Under the pieces are notes generated by a model, which was not told the DNA's origin, did no database searches, and saw only the letters and a program-made list of their open reading frames with translations. Below, piece by piece: positions 12,071 through 24,084 of a stretch of 64,000 nt of DNA (position 1 is the stretch's first letter; every line of letters starts with the position of its first letter). Made by a program: the position numbers and the translations under genes. Source of the DNA: Bedellia somnulentella (taxonomy: Eukaryota > Arthropoda > Insecta > Lepidoptera > Bedelliidae); assembly GCA_963576735.1 (NCBI GenBank), contig OY755173.1, positions 13,052,873 to 13,116,872 on the forward strand. The letters are read 5' to 3'.

Positions 12071-12532
12071 AGATTTAAAAAGACTACACAAGTACAACTC
12101 TACTAACATTTTTTTTGCTTAATACTTCGGCATACTTTCATTGAATGTCGAATTTAGTTTCAAATCACATAAATTTCTGTAAGTAGGTCTTATTTCAGTT
12201 AGTCAATAAACTTAAGTAAAAATAAATGACCAAATTCAATCTTCATTGCAACTTTAATCTATTGTTTTGCGCGCATAGCTTACGCACAAGTAGTTGCGGA
12301 TTTTTTATATTTTTTTATCGAAAGGAATGGTTACTGCTGGCCCTGTGCGACTTCACCGTGACTTTATGCGTGCTGGGCAGCCGAGGGCCGTCCTGGCTAG
12401 GCAGGTGTGTGCATCTAAGCTAAATCGGATAGAGTAGTTGCGGACGGAAAGCCAGTAGTTAATTAAGACTATGCAGGAATTATTAAAATTTTCCGCATAC
12501 ATATTCTAACGAATAATGGTTATTGTTTCCAG

Positions 12533-12609
12533 AATGACATCTCCAAAGAAGGCCACGGGTGTGCCTTGCAGCTTGGTGTTGGCTGATCGGTCTGTTTTTC
12601 AAGGAGAGA
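12533..12609 (+). CDS. CAD: CAD first coding exon, arm A, truncated
   Basis: A consensus acceptor (TGTTTCCAG) precedes AATG, so an upstream non-coding exon is implied. Translation begins MTSPKKATGVPCSLVLADRS and continues VFQGE, the usual start of CAD (short head, then LVL-DGSVFQG). Arms B and C read ADG where A reads ADR, so A carries a glycine-to-arginine change. After GGAGAG the coding sequence is lost and an AG-rich stretch runs into a LINE tail. The residues normally linking this exon to the next (about 15-20) were not found. Confidence 0.8.
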
Positions 12610-12644
12610 GAGAGGAAAGAGACATCATTTTTTTTTAATAATCT

Positions 12645-13255
12645 ACAAATAATAATAATAATAAAAATTTATTCAGTTTTTAAAAGTACATAATATTCGT
12701 CTTAACCTAGTTAGTTATTTAAAGTACAAAATATAACATTTTCCCGTTCCTGAGCTAGGTAATTTACCTGTATTTCAGGCAACAATAAACAAAAAAGGCT
12801 TAAACTATCAGTTTTCATATAAGATATTGGTAAGTAGTGTATAAATTTTTATCAGAATTGATTGTATCTAACTAATTGTATTATTATAATAAAAAAAAAC
12901 GTCTTATTAACTTATTATATTAAGCAATTCCTTTGATTCCGTGTATGTAAGATTTAATAGCCACGATTGAAGTTTTTTCTTGCATTCAAAGTTGTTTAAG
13001 TTATATAATGCTAGTAATCTATTAATTTTATTATATAAGTATGGCCCTAAAAATATAAAGAATCTGTTTGTAATGGAAAATTTTGCACTATAAGTATTCA
13101 AACATACTATATCCTTTCGCCTCCTGTTTAGTGTATCAGGGTTGAAGTATAAGCTAGCATGCTGTTGTAGAACAGTGAATAGAATAAAGAGCTGGCGCTC
13201 AGTTAGCACTTTGCATTGTTTATATAGTTCGGTAGTAGGGAAAATAATCTACTGG
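12645..13255 (-). mobile_element. 5'-truncated CR1/Jockey-like LINE tail, arm A
   Basis: On the minus strand a frame translates as TTELYKQC...RQLFILFTVLQQHASLYF, ...NTYSAKFSITNRFFIFLGP, and ends LLNIIS-stop near 12,907. It is followed by a 3' UTR and (ATT)n at about 12,648-12,662. This is the typical C-terminal tail of non-LTR reverse transcriptases. It abuts the broken first coding exon of CAD and is present in all three arms, so it inserted before the duplication. Confidence 0.72.
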
Positions 13256-13699
13256 CATTCTTGGGACACCAAAGTAACGGAATAGTACTTTAGTAACATA
13301 GTTGGTTTTTGTAAATTTAAAGAACTATTATCTGTAATAAAATTGACATTTACAACGAGATCTTTTCACTCGAACTCTGCCCATCGAGTGCCAAATTCGT
13401 AGTACCTATGCTCTCTTTAGTTTTTGCCTTTGTCAACTATTTTAAGCTTCAGATCGATAGAGATTAAATTCTCAAGAGGCTCATATCTATTCTATCTAGG
13501 TCACTCTCAACTAATCTACATTTTGGGTCAGAATCGTCACCTCACCATCGTCTTCTATGTCACTTACTACTTTATTTCTACCATCTTGGCCCCTATTTAT
13601 GGCCGCGAGTGTATGTATGTATTTATATGGAATACAAGTTTTGTTTCTGCCGGTAATGGGTAGCTGGTCCATCTGAAAAAATATATATTGTCTGCATGA

Positions 13700-13979
13700 C
13701 ATTAACATGACATTGCAATACTGCCAAATTTTGACTTTTCCTGGCACCTTATCTTGCGTTCTGTTTTTTCTTCTGTGTAATCTTTTTCTGCATTTTTCAT
13801 ACTTTTTCTGTGTTTCCTCCAATACTTTTGACCTAAATAATTTTGACCTGTGTCTTTTTGCCGGATTTCTGCCGCGTTTTGTTGTTATCGTTATCGAATC
13901 AATTGTGTTATCACGTGAATTTGAAATTCGAGGTTTCGACAAACGTCAAAACACGGACAATATTAATGGAGGACGTTGA
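13700..13979 (-). pseudogene. Basic, coiled-coil-like protein fragment (arm A)
   Basis: On the minus strand, TTKRGRNPAKRHRSKLFRSK then VLEETQKKYEKCRKRLHRRK forms a strongly basic, heptad-like segment. It is present in arms B (44,720-44,947) and C (62,540-62,774). It resembles the unnamed Arg/Lys-rich proteins encoded by dispersed insect repeats. Upstream frames are interrupted, so if real it is a fragment. I do not assign a family. Confidence 0.3.
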
Positions 13980-16055
13980 GTTTGGTCTTCAACAGTTGGA
14001 GTACTAAATTGTGGAGTCATAATACAGGTGATGATTCTGTTTGCATCACAATGCGAAGAGCTTAAGCTCTGTTTCTACGTTTAGCATTTTCAGCTCGCCA
14101 TTTTTTTAAATTGCTTTGTGTTTCCTTGAAGTTTAATCTTTTACTAACAGTTTCTTAGCATGGTACCTGTCTAAATTATTTTTCCTAGATTTCGCTTCTT
14201 TTCCTGGGTTGGGTTTTTCTTTTTGCGGTTTTCTCGGTATATTATTCAATTTTAAAACCAGTTTGAAATAGATCGTTGTAAAACCATCTGAAACAAATAA
14301 TATAAATAAATATGTTTAATAATATATCGCTATCGTGTTTAATAATACCTTTTGATACAATGTTTAAACTAAAGTCTACTCTGTTACCTAGTTTACGACT
14401 CTGTTACCATTAATTAAGCAACAGAGTTGTTAGTAAGAGAGCGGTAAATCTAACAGTCTTTGGACCATTTATGTTAGTTACACTGCGTGGGTTGAGATAA
14501 TTAATGGTTAAATAAGTTATTCACACTAAATACTACGAGTTTATTGTAAATTCAATAAGAAATTATTAATTACTTACCCAATTATGACGGTAACAGAACG
14601 GACGCAGAATAAACACACGCACAACTTTTGACGCCGCGTGGCCGTCTAGCTAACTGTATTATCCTCCCACCCTTGTGTTTTGCGTTCATAATAATAACGG
14701 CTACTGCACCACAATTGTAAGAACTTTGAATTCAGTGAAATCTGTATTTCTTCTCGGGTTTTAGTGTAGTAACAGAGCGGTACTATTAATTTAGTGGACT
14801 CGTGGGACAAAAATTTAAAACACATATTAAATAATCGTTTAATGTCAATGTAATGTTATGAACGTATTTAATGTATTATTATAATGTCTTATTTAAATAT
14901 AATTCGAATTTTGAAGCATGTTAATAACAGAAAGGAAAAAATGATCTGACTATGTGTATTGTATCGGCGCTTGGGACAGAAGAAAAATGTATGAAAATCA
15001 ACTCTGTTACCAAGAATGACCACATTGTTATGACAAAAAACATATAAAATAGGTAAATCAGGTACTGTTTTTCAATGAAAAGATCTTTGTTTTATTGTAC
15101 AGTTTACAAAATAATTATTGCAATGTTAAATCATCGTATTATTTATTTTAAAAATATATACATTTCCGGGGACAAGTTTACCTGCGCAAAATTTGAAAAT
15201 GACCAATCTGGTACGTGGCCCTCAAAAATTTCAAAACTTAGTTCTTCTTCTTATTCGTGTGAGAGTGTCAAATCTTAATAGTGCATGCAGCCAATGCTTC
15301 ACGACCGCTATCGCTTTAGGCGTTGCCTTCAGCAAGTCTTCAGTAGTGCAGGTGTAAGGACAGTCTGGGCACTGTAGCAGGTGTTGGCTATCATGGTTCT
15401 GGCCACAGGGGGGGAAGTAGCAAGCCTTCACGAAGAACGCAACTTAACCACATGCGCTCGGGCCCCTCCCGTGAGTAACGGCACTAAGAAGCACCAAAGC
15501 ACGCCGTGAAACCGATTGCTACAAATCGAGAGTGATCAGTGATCAAAAATTAGTTGACATAATGAGTTTTATGAATAAAATAATTTACAAAGATATGAAT
15601 GGATCATCAGCATCATCAGCACCTATGTGCATTGTGACAACACTGAGTGTACCTGTGAGCGTCTAGCAGGTGGCGGCCGGCGGCGGCGGCAGTGACGTGG
15701 CATGTCCATCACGGTCTTCATCACGGCAGGTACAAGCACAACCGTAGCGAGCGGGGACAGTTGCGGCGGCCATCGGTGAGTTCGCAGCTGTTTGTCGACA
15801 GCGACAATAGTATTGCACGTCTTGTAATGCCATGTGGGCATCATAATTAGACAGCAAGATAGTCCGTCGTTTTTCGTGTGTGGGTAATAATGAAAAACTA
15901 TTTTAATTTTCATATGTAAGTAATAATGAAAAACATTATTACCATGTGATTATTCAAAATAATGATGTTGATTTATCCATATTAAGGTTATTGGATATGT
16001 AACTTAGAGCGAAAAGGCAATCAATGCTGATATTGTGTTTGTGATTTTACCAAAC
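13980..16055. other. CAD intron body, arm A
   Basis: Holds the ACTCTGTTACC cluster and, at about 15,670-15,690, a GGC/GGCC trinucleotide tract that is 9 bases longer in arm B (near 42,870). No coding exon recognised. The missing residues between the first coding exon and NGMVGY were not found here. Confidence 0.5.
14378..15011. promoter_or_regulatory. Cluster of ACTCTGTTACC motifs (arm A)
   Basis: ACTCTGTTACC or its reverse complement (with variants) occurs at 14,378, 14,398, 14,419 (CAACAGAGTT), 14,589 (GGTAACAGAACG), 14,769 (GTAACAGAGCGG) and 15,001. The block is conserved in arms B (about 43,545-44,175) and C (63,461-63,860). The repeated word could be transposase or transcription-factor sites of an old element; function unknown. 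Confidence 0.4.
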
Positions 16056-17291
16056 GGGAGTCATACGTTTCACCGAATGTCGCGAGCTCGACGCACGCGA
16101 GCTCGAAAAAATATTTGAGTGGTACGCCAGCTCGAAAGTACGTGAATTCGAAAGCCGCCAGCTCGAAAGACGTTGGCGCGAATCACGTTTCACCGAAAAT
16201 CTTTCGCAATGGTTTATCAGTTTGAGAAACAGATTATAATTAATGTCTTAATCTTATTAATATTATAAATATTTTCTTTGAAGGTACTTTGATTTTTTAG
16301 TTATTGATGTTTTTTGCATCCACCTTCAGTAAAATATCTACGCTTATTGGAAAATCACCTAGCTACCTACCTAAACCTACCTACAAGACCCAAAAAAGTA
16401 GCCAGAGCCACAAAATTAGATATCATACATACATATACTCATGGCTATAAATCACTAAAATGGGTAGCCAGAGAGAGAGAATTAGTAATTCCTCAGCAAA
16501 TTTTTGATAGTTATGTGGGGAAAAGTCAGTAAAATCAAGGTTGTGGCTTCCACCCCATCGCCCAAAAAGCCTTTGAAACCCCAATACCCTTAGTTGCCTC
16601 TTACGTACACCCACGGAAAAAATGGGGTAGTGCTATTCTAAACCGATACTAACTAAACAACAGCTTTTTTTTGCTGAAACTTAATTTTTGTACAGAATGA
16701 AACGTAACTCTAGCTATTGTTTCTTTGCCTTTTAATCGTAGCGTAAAAAAATCAATATAAAACTATATATGTTCAAAAATATTAAATGAAAAATACTAAG
16801 TTGATGTAGAAAATCGGTAAACTCCTGTCATCATCTTACAAGGTAAAAAAAAATTCAACAAAAAAAAACCTATACCTATAAGAAACATTGTTTTGAAAAA
16901 CATAAAAAAAACATAAAACCAAATTATATAAAAAATCTGTAAAGATGAGTATTAGGAGCTATAGCTATATTCTGCGCTAAGTTAGATGCACCAATATGTT
17001 TTGTTCTACATTAATTTAATGAGGGTGTATGCAAATAACATCAATAACTAAAACATCAAGTACCTTCAAAGAAAATATGTTTAATATTAATAAGATTAAG
17101 ACATTAATTATAATCTGCTTCTCAAACTGATAAAGCATTGCGAAAGATTTTCAGTGAAACGTGATTCGCGCCAACGTCTTTCGAGCTGGCGGCTTTCGAA
17201 TTCACGTACTATCGAGCTGGCGTACCATTCAAATATATTTTCGAGCTCGCGTGCGTCGAGCTCGCGACATTCGGTGAAACGTATGACTCCC
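16056..17291. mobile_element. Mutator-like element with long inverted termini (arm A)
   Basis: About 1.24 kb in the CAD intron between the first coding exon and the amidotransferase exons. Ends GGGAGTCATACGTTTCACCG and its reverse complement extend inward about 260 bases. The outer ~145 bases of each terminus carry repeated (G/C)AGCTCGA words bounded by ACGTTTCACCGAA. Flanks are TTTaCCAAAC and TTTCCAAAC; arm B shows an exact 9 bp duplication. Long termini plus 9 bp duplication fit MULE MITEs. The interior contains an R1 repeat; no transposase. Confidence 0.8.
16425..16652 (-). repeat. Repeat R1 nested in the Mutator-like element (arm A)
   Basis: Reverse R1 inside 16,056-17,291, starting CATACATACATATACTCATGG. 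The arm B mirror is about 41,905-42,128. Confidence 0.68.
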
Positions 17292-17574
17292 TTTCCAAAC
17301 TATTATTACGGCAAAGTCAGCACCTCAAGTGAAATTCACTGTGTAGATTATCAGGTACCTGTCGATATACTTACCATCATACTGTTTCATGTTAATCCTG
17401 CTGGGATATATAACCCCAATGTTCAGAGAATTCGTCAGTGATGGGAACTATGGTCGTCTCGACCTTTAGGTTCTTCTTGCTTGGGTATGTCATTCGTACT
17501 GATTCGTATGACACATTATTTTCCGACAACTCAACGTTTTACTTAACATTACTCACCGCCATTTTTGCCGCATT

Positions 17575-17655
17575 GGTGTAGGCCCGACCCAGGATTTGAA
17601 CACTAGTCGTTTGCACGATAACCGAGTGTTCTACCCACTGTGCTATCTCGGTTGC
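17575..17655 (-). repeat. SINE S1 head only (arm A)
   Basis: Reverse complement of the S1 tRNA-like head, with A and B boxes. The body is missing. The arm B mirror is 40,895-40,976. Confidence 0.68.
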
Positions 17656-18112
17656 TTAATTATATTTATTCATTACATAATTTTTTTTTATCATTGTGTC
17701 CATATTTGGTTGAATAAAATCTCTCATGAAACGGCTTTTGTAGTTATAGTTGTAAAACTATGATGGTAGCATCCAGGCGATTGACTTATTTAACAACATT
17801 TTCCCCGCACTGTTCCATCATCTCGTGTTTTTTCATACGTTACTTGCATTCGTAATAATACCTTGTCCCTCTCAACCCTTAACCTATTTTTGGTTAAATA
17901 AACAGTTGAAGGGGTTAATACGATTAGTATACATCTAAATACCAAGTATCAACTGTGAACCAAAATTGAACTCGAAATGGCTGTACGGACAGACAGACAT
18001 GAACATTAATAAGGTTTCATTTATTACCACTGGGATAAAAAACCTGGAGACCTAAATTTTATGAAGTATGCTGCAATTGAAAAAAAATTATAAAAGTGCG
18101 ATATTATTTCAG

Positions 18113-18254
18113 TTTCCCGAAATGGCATGGTTGGGTACGCTGAATCGCTGACAGATCCGTCTTATCACGCACAGTTATTGGTGTTAACTTACCCAATTTT
18201 CGAAAACTATGGAATTCCTAGTGAACAAGAAATGGATGAAAACGGTCTACCTAA
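18113..18254 (+). CDS. CAD: CAD amidotransferase N-terminal exon, arm A
   Basis: TTTCAG precedes the exon and GTAAGT follows it. It encodes [20 protein letters not shown] and then VLTYP, matching the conserved GMVGY-(P/A)E-LTDPSY block near residue 35 of CAD and of small-subunit carbamoyl-phosphate synthetases. It ends in phase so that AA joins A-TGG of the next exon. No lesion is visible within it. Confidence 0.9.
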
Positions 18255-18676
18255 GTAAGTTTTCACATCTTATTTGTTTTTTTGTAATACTCTGCATATT
18301 AGTTTTTTTTTGTATTACTATACCAGTCCTCTTAGAGTGAAAGAACAATTTGCGCTCTTTTATATGACAGAAATAATATCACGCTAAAACTTGATAAGAT
18401 AACAAGTCCGAAATTGTTGATTAAAAGGACATTGAGGTAGGGTCAAGATTTTTAATAGTACATACATTATACATAGAATTGGTGACAAATGTCTGAAAAA
18501 ATCTCATTTCGCATCGTTATCGGATGTTTTAAGAACTATTGTCTGGCTGAAAAAGTTAATAGGCCCTGAAGAACTATTACATAGCAACCAACTCATCTGC
18601 GATACGAAAAAAATCTGTATGTGGGTTTCTGTCCGTTTTGCAATTAGATGTTTCTAATGAATATCCTTATTTACAG

Positions 18677-18950
18677 ATGGTTCGAATCAAGCCAAATCTG
18701 GGCTGCAGGTCTTATCGTCAGTGAAGTGAGTGCCCAGGCGTCGCATTGGTGAGCCCGGCAGTCTCTTGGAGACTGGCTAGCCGCTAATAATGTTCCTGGT
18801 CTGTATGGAATAGATACAAGAGCCCTGACTATTTGGCTTCGTTCTGGGGTCACTTTGGGCAGAATCATTTTAGGGGATCAAGGACCAGCTACTTCATTAC
18901 CGCTGAATGACCCTAACAAAAGAAATTTAGTTGCAGAAGTATCTACAAAG
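18677..18950 (+). CDS. CAD: CAD amidotransferase exon with in-frame TGA, arm A
   Basis: It encodes KWFESSQIWAAGLIV, then SHW-stop-ARQSLGDWL, then GLYGIDTRALT, the interaction region of the amidotransferase. The TGA at 18,750-18,752 is in the frame set by the flanking exons and sits where the family has a coding residue after SHW. The same TGA is in arm B (39,794-39,796). The exon ends ACAAAG before GTAATG. Confidence 0.9.
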
Positions 18951-19147
18951 GTAATGATAGTGTTACGGTTTATGTAACTATTTAAGCCTACTTTTGTAAG
19001 TTTCTTAGGGAAAAGATAGAAAAATTAAAGTATTTTTGGTGATGATGGGTCTCCCAACAGCCCAAAAATCATCTGACCCTGGAAGTAATGAGGTAGTGTT
19101 ATTCTAAGCTAACATGCTAAATATTAACTGCGTTTAGGCTGTTTATG

Positions 19148-19347
19148 CTGGTAGGTGTACGTAAGAGGCGACTAACGGTATTGGGGCTTTTAAGGGATTT
19201 TTGGGCGATGCGGTTGGAGACCCATCACCAACGACCTTTATTTCACCATCTTTTCTCCACGCATCTTCCAAAAGTGGCTGAGAAATTTCTAATTCCCTAG
19301 CTCTGGCTACCCCTTTAAGGGATTTATAGCCGTGAGTATATGTATGT
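19148..19347 (+). repeat. Repeat R1 in a CAD intron (arm A)
   Basis: R1 between the second and third recognised amidotransferase exons. The mirror in arm B is 39,200-39,400. Confidence 0.68.
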
Positions 19348-19446
19348 TAATATTTACACAAAATAAATAATAGAATTTATTAATTAACCAGATTATCAAA
19401 TCTTTTGAAATATCAGGATTGTTGAAAATTAATTTGTTATTTTCAG

Positions 19447-19760
19447 AAAACAAGCGTATACAATGAAAAAGGTAGTATAAGAATTTTAGCCGTGGACTGT
19501 GGCTTAAAATACAATCAAATCAGGTGCCTAACCAGCAGGGGAGCTAAAGTAACGCTTGTGCCATGGAACCATCCCCTTGATGAAAATGACTTTGATGGTC
19601 TATTTATTAGTAACAGTCCCGGAGACCCAGAAATGTGTCATGACACAGTGCAGAACATAAAAGCCCTGGTTGACAAGAAAATTTCAAAACCAATCTTTGG
19701 TATTTGCCTGGGTCATCAACTTTTGTCTACTGCAGCTGGGTGCAAAACGTACAAAATGAG
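19447..19760 (+). CDS. CAD: CAD glutaminase nucleophile exon, arm A
   Basis: Open throughout in the CAD frame. It encodes [28 protein letters not shown] and [17 protein letters not shown]. The GICLGHQ cysteine is the class I amidotransferase nucleophile that forms the glutamyl thioester. Borders are TTTTCAG and GTTAGT. In arm B the tryptophan codon in VPWNHP is TAG; here it is TGG. Confidence 0.93.
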
Positions 19761-20159
19761 GTTAGTACACATTTTAACTTTACAATATTTTAGTTCATTT
19801 ACTCACATACATGTCGTAATGGCTTTGATCAACTTACGGTTTGCCTGTGTCTAAAATTTGTTTACTATTATAATTTCGAATACTGCAGGCGAGAATTTAC
19901 CTTTCTTGGATTTATTGCTTATCGTAGATTGGTTGGTAGTTAAAAAACCCTAAAGATATTTCTGGGCATCGTTGTTTGATTATTTGCTTTAAGTATTGTA
20001 CGATTCATCATTTGAACTGGAAAATAGTGTACACTCTAAAATTATTTCCCAAATCTGAACGAGTTAGCAAGCAATATCTCTCAGTTTAAACTACTTGTGC
20101 TACTTACTAACAAACACTCTTTATGTTTCAAGTTTTTAAGTCAAAGTTTTCTTTTTCAG

Positions 20160-23100
20160 TTATGGAAATCGAGGACACAATTTACCTTGCACACACCGCA
20201 CAACTGGACGATGCTTTATGACAACACAAAATCATGGATTTGCTGTTGACACTACGGCTCTCCCACAAGGTTGGAATATTCTATTCACAAACGAAAATGA
20301 TCGCAGTAATGAGGGTATAATACATGACACATTACCGTATTTTAATGTCCAGTTTCACCCAGAGCATACAGCTGGACCTACTGATTTGGAATGGCTATTT
20401 GACGTCTTCATAAACGCTGTGACACTTCAAAAAGATAAAAAATCTTTTAATATCGGAACAATGATCACAGATCGTCTTTCATTCGTTCCAAAATTACAAG
20501 ACAGACCCAAAAAAGTCCTCATACTAGGTTCAGGAGGATTATCTATAGGTCAAGCGGGAGAATTTGATTATTTTGGATCACAAGGTGTGAAAGCATTAAA
20601 GGAAGAAAAAATACAAACTGTTTTGATTAACCCTAATATAGCTACTGTCCAGACATCAAAGGGATTAGCTGACAAGGTATATTTTTTATTCATTACTCCG
20701 GAATATGTAGAACAAGTAATCAAAGCTGAGCGACCAACTGGCATCCTTTTAACATTTGGAGGGCAAACGGCATTAAACTGTGGAGTAGAACTTAACAAAA
20801 ATGGTGTACTAGAAAAATATAATGTCAATGTTTTAGGAACACCAATACAATCAATTATTGATACTGAAGACAGAAAAAGGTTCAGTGAGAATATTTATGC
20901 AATCGGTGAAAAGGTAGCACCAAGTGCTGCCGTAACATCGGTAGGTGAGGCGATAGCAGCAGCAGCTAACATAGGGTATCCAGTCATGGCAAGATCAGTT
21001 TTTTCATTGGGTGGATTAGGCTCTGGGTTTGCAAATAATAAAGAAGAATTACGTGCCCTTGCTCATCAAGCGCTGTCACACTCCGACCAACTTGTTATTG
21101 ATAAATCTTTAAAGGGCTGGAAAGAAGTAGAATATGAAGTTGTGAGAGACGCATACGATAATTGTATTACAGTATGTAATATGGAAAATGTAGATCCTTT
21201 GGGTATACATACAGGAGAATCAATTGTCGTCGCCCCCAGCCAAACTTTATCCAACAAAGAGTATTATATGCTTCGTAATACCGCCCTTAAAGTTATACGC
21301 CACTTCGGTGTTGTAGGTGAATGTAACATTAAGTATGCTCTAAATCCCTATTCAGAGGAATGTTTCATTATTGAAGTGAATGCAAGATTGTCAAGAAGTT
21401 CTGCATTAGCTAGCAAAGCGACTGGCTATCCTTTGGCTTATGTAGCTGCTAAATTGGCACTTGGTATTCCGTTACCGACAATCAAAAATTCCGTCACTGG
21501 TGTTACCACAGCTTGCTTTGAACCAAGTTTAGATTACTGCGTAGTTAAAATACCCCGTTGGGATCTTGCGAAATTCAACCGAGTCAGTACTAAAATTGGG
21601 AGTTCTATGAAGAGTGTTGGTGAAGTTATGTCTATTGGCCGTAATTTTGAAGAAGCTTTTCAAAAGGCGCTTCGGATGGTTGACGAAAATGTTACTGGAT
21701 TTGATCCCAATATCCAAAATGTTAACGATGTCGAACTAAGTGAACCTACGGACAAGAGAATGTTTGTTTTAGCTGCTGCATTGAAAAAGGGTTACTCGAT
21801 AGAAAAACTCTATGAATTGACTAAAATAGATAGATGGTTTTTACAGAGAGATTTAAAAATATAATAGACTATTATTCTACCTTAGAGTTAACTAATCATA
21901 ACATAATTAGTCAAGATGTTCTCCGTCATGCCAAACAAATAGGGTTTTCAGATAAACAAATTGCAGCAGCCATTAAGAGTAACGAATTAGCAGAAAGAAA
22001 ACTTAGAGAGGAATATAAAATAACACCTTTCGTAAAACGCATTGATACTGTGGCAGCAGAATGGCCAGCAACCACTAATTATCTTTACCTGACATATAAT
22101 GGTAATTCAAATGGTTTAGAATTTCCAGGTCAATATACGATGGTTCTTGGTTCTGGTGTTTATAGAATTGGTAGCTCAGTGGAATTCGATTGGTGTGCTG
22201 TTGGATGTCTCAGAGAACTAAGAAATCAAGGCAAGAAAACTATTATGGTAAATTACAATCCTGAAACAGTCAGTACCGATTATGATATGAGTGATCGTTT
22301 ATATTTTGAAGAAATATCGTTTGAGGTAGTTATGGACATTTATAACTTAGAACAACCCGATGGTATAATATTATGTATGGGTGGACAATTACCTTACAAC
22401 ATAGCAATAGATCTGCACCGTCAGCAAGCTAAAGTTTTAGGAACATCACCCGATATGATTGACAACGCAGAAAATAGGTTCAAGTTTTCAAGTTCAAGAT
22501 GGAAAGAATTGATTGATTTAGAATCTGCCGTTGGTTTTTGCAACGAAGTAGGATACCCATGTCTAGTGAGACCATCTTATGTTTTGAGTGGAGCTGCTAT
22601 GAATGTAGCATTTTCTGCGCAGGATTTAGAAGCTTATTTAAAGTCAGCTAGTAAAGTAAGTAAAGATCATCCAGTAGTTATATCCAAATTCATTATGGAT
22701 GCAAAAGAGATCGATGTTGATGTTGTGGCAGCTGATGGAATCATTCTTTGTATGGCTGTATCCGAGCATGTAGAAAATGCTGGAGTTCATTCTGGTGATG
22801 CTACTTTAGTAACTCCACCTCAGGATATCAATGATAAAACATTAGAAAAAATTAAAGACATAGCTCGAGTAATAGCAGAAACACTTGATGTGACTGGGCC
22901 TTTCAATATGCAGTTGATTGCAAAAGACAATGTTCTCAAAGTTATAGAGTGCAATATTAGAGTTTCAGATCATTTCCATTTATCTCAAAAACACTCGATC
23001 ATGACTTTGTTGCAGTAGCAACTAAGGTTATAATGGGTTACCCGGTAGAGCCAGTCAATGTTATGTCGGGATGTGGAAAAGTAGGAGTGAAAGTTCCACA

Positions 23101-23217
23101 ATTTTCGTTCTCACGACTCACTGGTGCTGATGTAACACTTGGTGTAGAAATGGCATCAACAGGAGAAGTGGCATGTTTTGGTGAAAATCGATATGAAGCT
23201 CAATTGGAACATTTAAG
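20160..23217 (+). CDS. CAD: CAD carbamoyl-phosphate synthetase exon, arm A, frameshifted
   Basis: A single ~3.06 kb exon. It starts [12 protein letters not shown] and carries FHPEHTAGP (the His and Glu partners of the glutaminase cysteine). Next come [15 protein letters not shown] (start of the first synthetase half), [19 protein letters not shown] (ATP-grasp metal/ATP region) and the second half from [10 protein letters not shown]. Lesions: an extra AG near 21,847 shifts frame after WFLQR; a 27 bp net deletion near 22,490 removes conserved residues before RWKEL; a 1 bp deletion near 22,967 breaks NIRVSRS; and 58 bp are missing at 23,200, all relative to arm B. Donor is GTACGT. Confidence 0.93.
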
Positions 23218-23311
23218 GTACGTTTAAAACTTGTAGTAGTTTTAAAATAAGAGGTTATTTTAAATTTTACTAATGTTCATTTATACTCACCATGAAGATA
23301 TTTACTTTCAG

Positions 23312-23416
23312 CATAAAATGGAGTTTTTGCCAAGTGTAAGAGTTTTAGCTAAAATGGGTTTTAAACTTTATGCGAGCATGGGAACTGGTGACTTTTATAC
23401 CGAACACGGAATCGAT
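23312..23416 (+). CDS. CAD: CAD exon, start of MGS-like domain, arm A
   Basis: This short exon encodes HKMEFLPSVRVLAKMGFKLY and then ASMGTGDFYTEHGID. The pattern A-(K/R)-x-L-x-x-MGF-L-A-T-x-G-T marks the start of the methylglyoxal-synthase-like regulatory domain (around residue 1,310 in the animal protein), which binds UTP and PRPP. It joins the preceding exon at ...SIGTFK. Borders TTTCAG and GTAAGT are intact. Confidence 0.9.
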
Positions 23417-23795
23417 GTAAGTACTTATTGTTTTTATTAAATATGTAAAGACATAGGTTTGATATCTATTGTTTTTACTATTGAATACTTATTACAATAA
23501 CAATTAATAAATCAAAAGGTGTAATTACATCGAGCCAAACAATATAAAGCGTAAAAACTAAATTTCTATGAATTTTAATTGAACAATTTTTTTTTTTATT
23601 TTAATAACAGATATAATATAACAATAAAATAGAAAATAAACACTGTTAATAAGTATCTACAACTTCGAGACGTAGTGGACAAAAAATTGATTCAATTTAA
23701 ATCGTTTATCTAAACGGAGAAAATATTATATTGAGATGACTATTTGTTTGATCGCCAAATAGCACGGTATTATTATTTTAACTCTTTATTTTCAG

Positions 23796-24044
23796 GTTGA
23801 GAGTGTGCAGTGGACATTTGATCATATAGGAGACCCTGACGATGATAGATCGGATGGCGAATTGATGCATTTGGCTGATTTCATGGCGAGAAGACAGTTA
23901 GACCTTGTAATTAACTTGCCAATGAGGGGTGGTTCACGAAGGGTTTCATCATTCAGCACTCATGGATACCGGACAAGGAGACTAGCTGTAGATTACGCGG
24001 TTCCATTAATAACTGACGTTAAATGTGTGAAACTTTCAGTGCAG
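23796..24044 (+). CDS. CAD: CAD MGS-like domain exon, arm A
   Basis: It encodes LVINLPMRGGSRRVSSFSTH and then GYRTRRLAVDYAVPLITD. N-L-P-x-(R/K)-G and G-Y-x-x-R-R-x-A-(V/A)-D are the regulatory-domain signature ending the CPSase part. The frame is open. It is the last exon shared with arm B, whose copy is 34,424-34,672. Confidence 0.92.
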
Positions 24045-24084
24045 GTAATATTTTTTGTCAATTTGAAACTATCCTAAACGACAT

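Noticed and set aside
17154..17441. 95-codon frame, also at 41,110 and 42,357
   Set aside because: It is a translation of the long inverted terminus of the Mutator-like element; the Ser/Arg-rich repeats come from the GAGCTCGA array.
18750..18752. TGA read-through or selenocysteine explanation for the CAD stop
   Set aside because: CAD is not a known selenoprotein or read-through protein, many other lesions are present, and no selenocysteine element was seen.
20568..20828. Antisense frames over CAD exons (also 21,066, 21,529, 36,830, 37,290, 37,701)
   Set aside because: Shadow frames of conserved coding sequence on the other strand; they appear in both arms only because the exon is duplicated.
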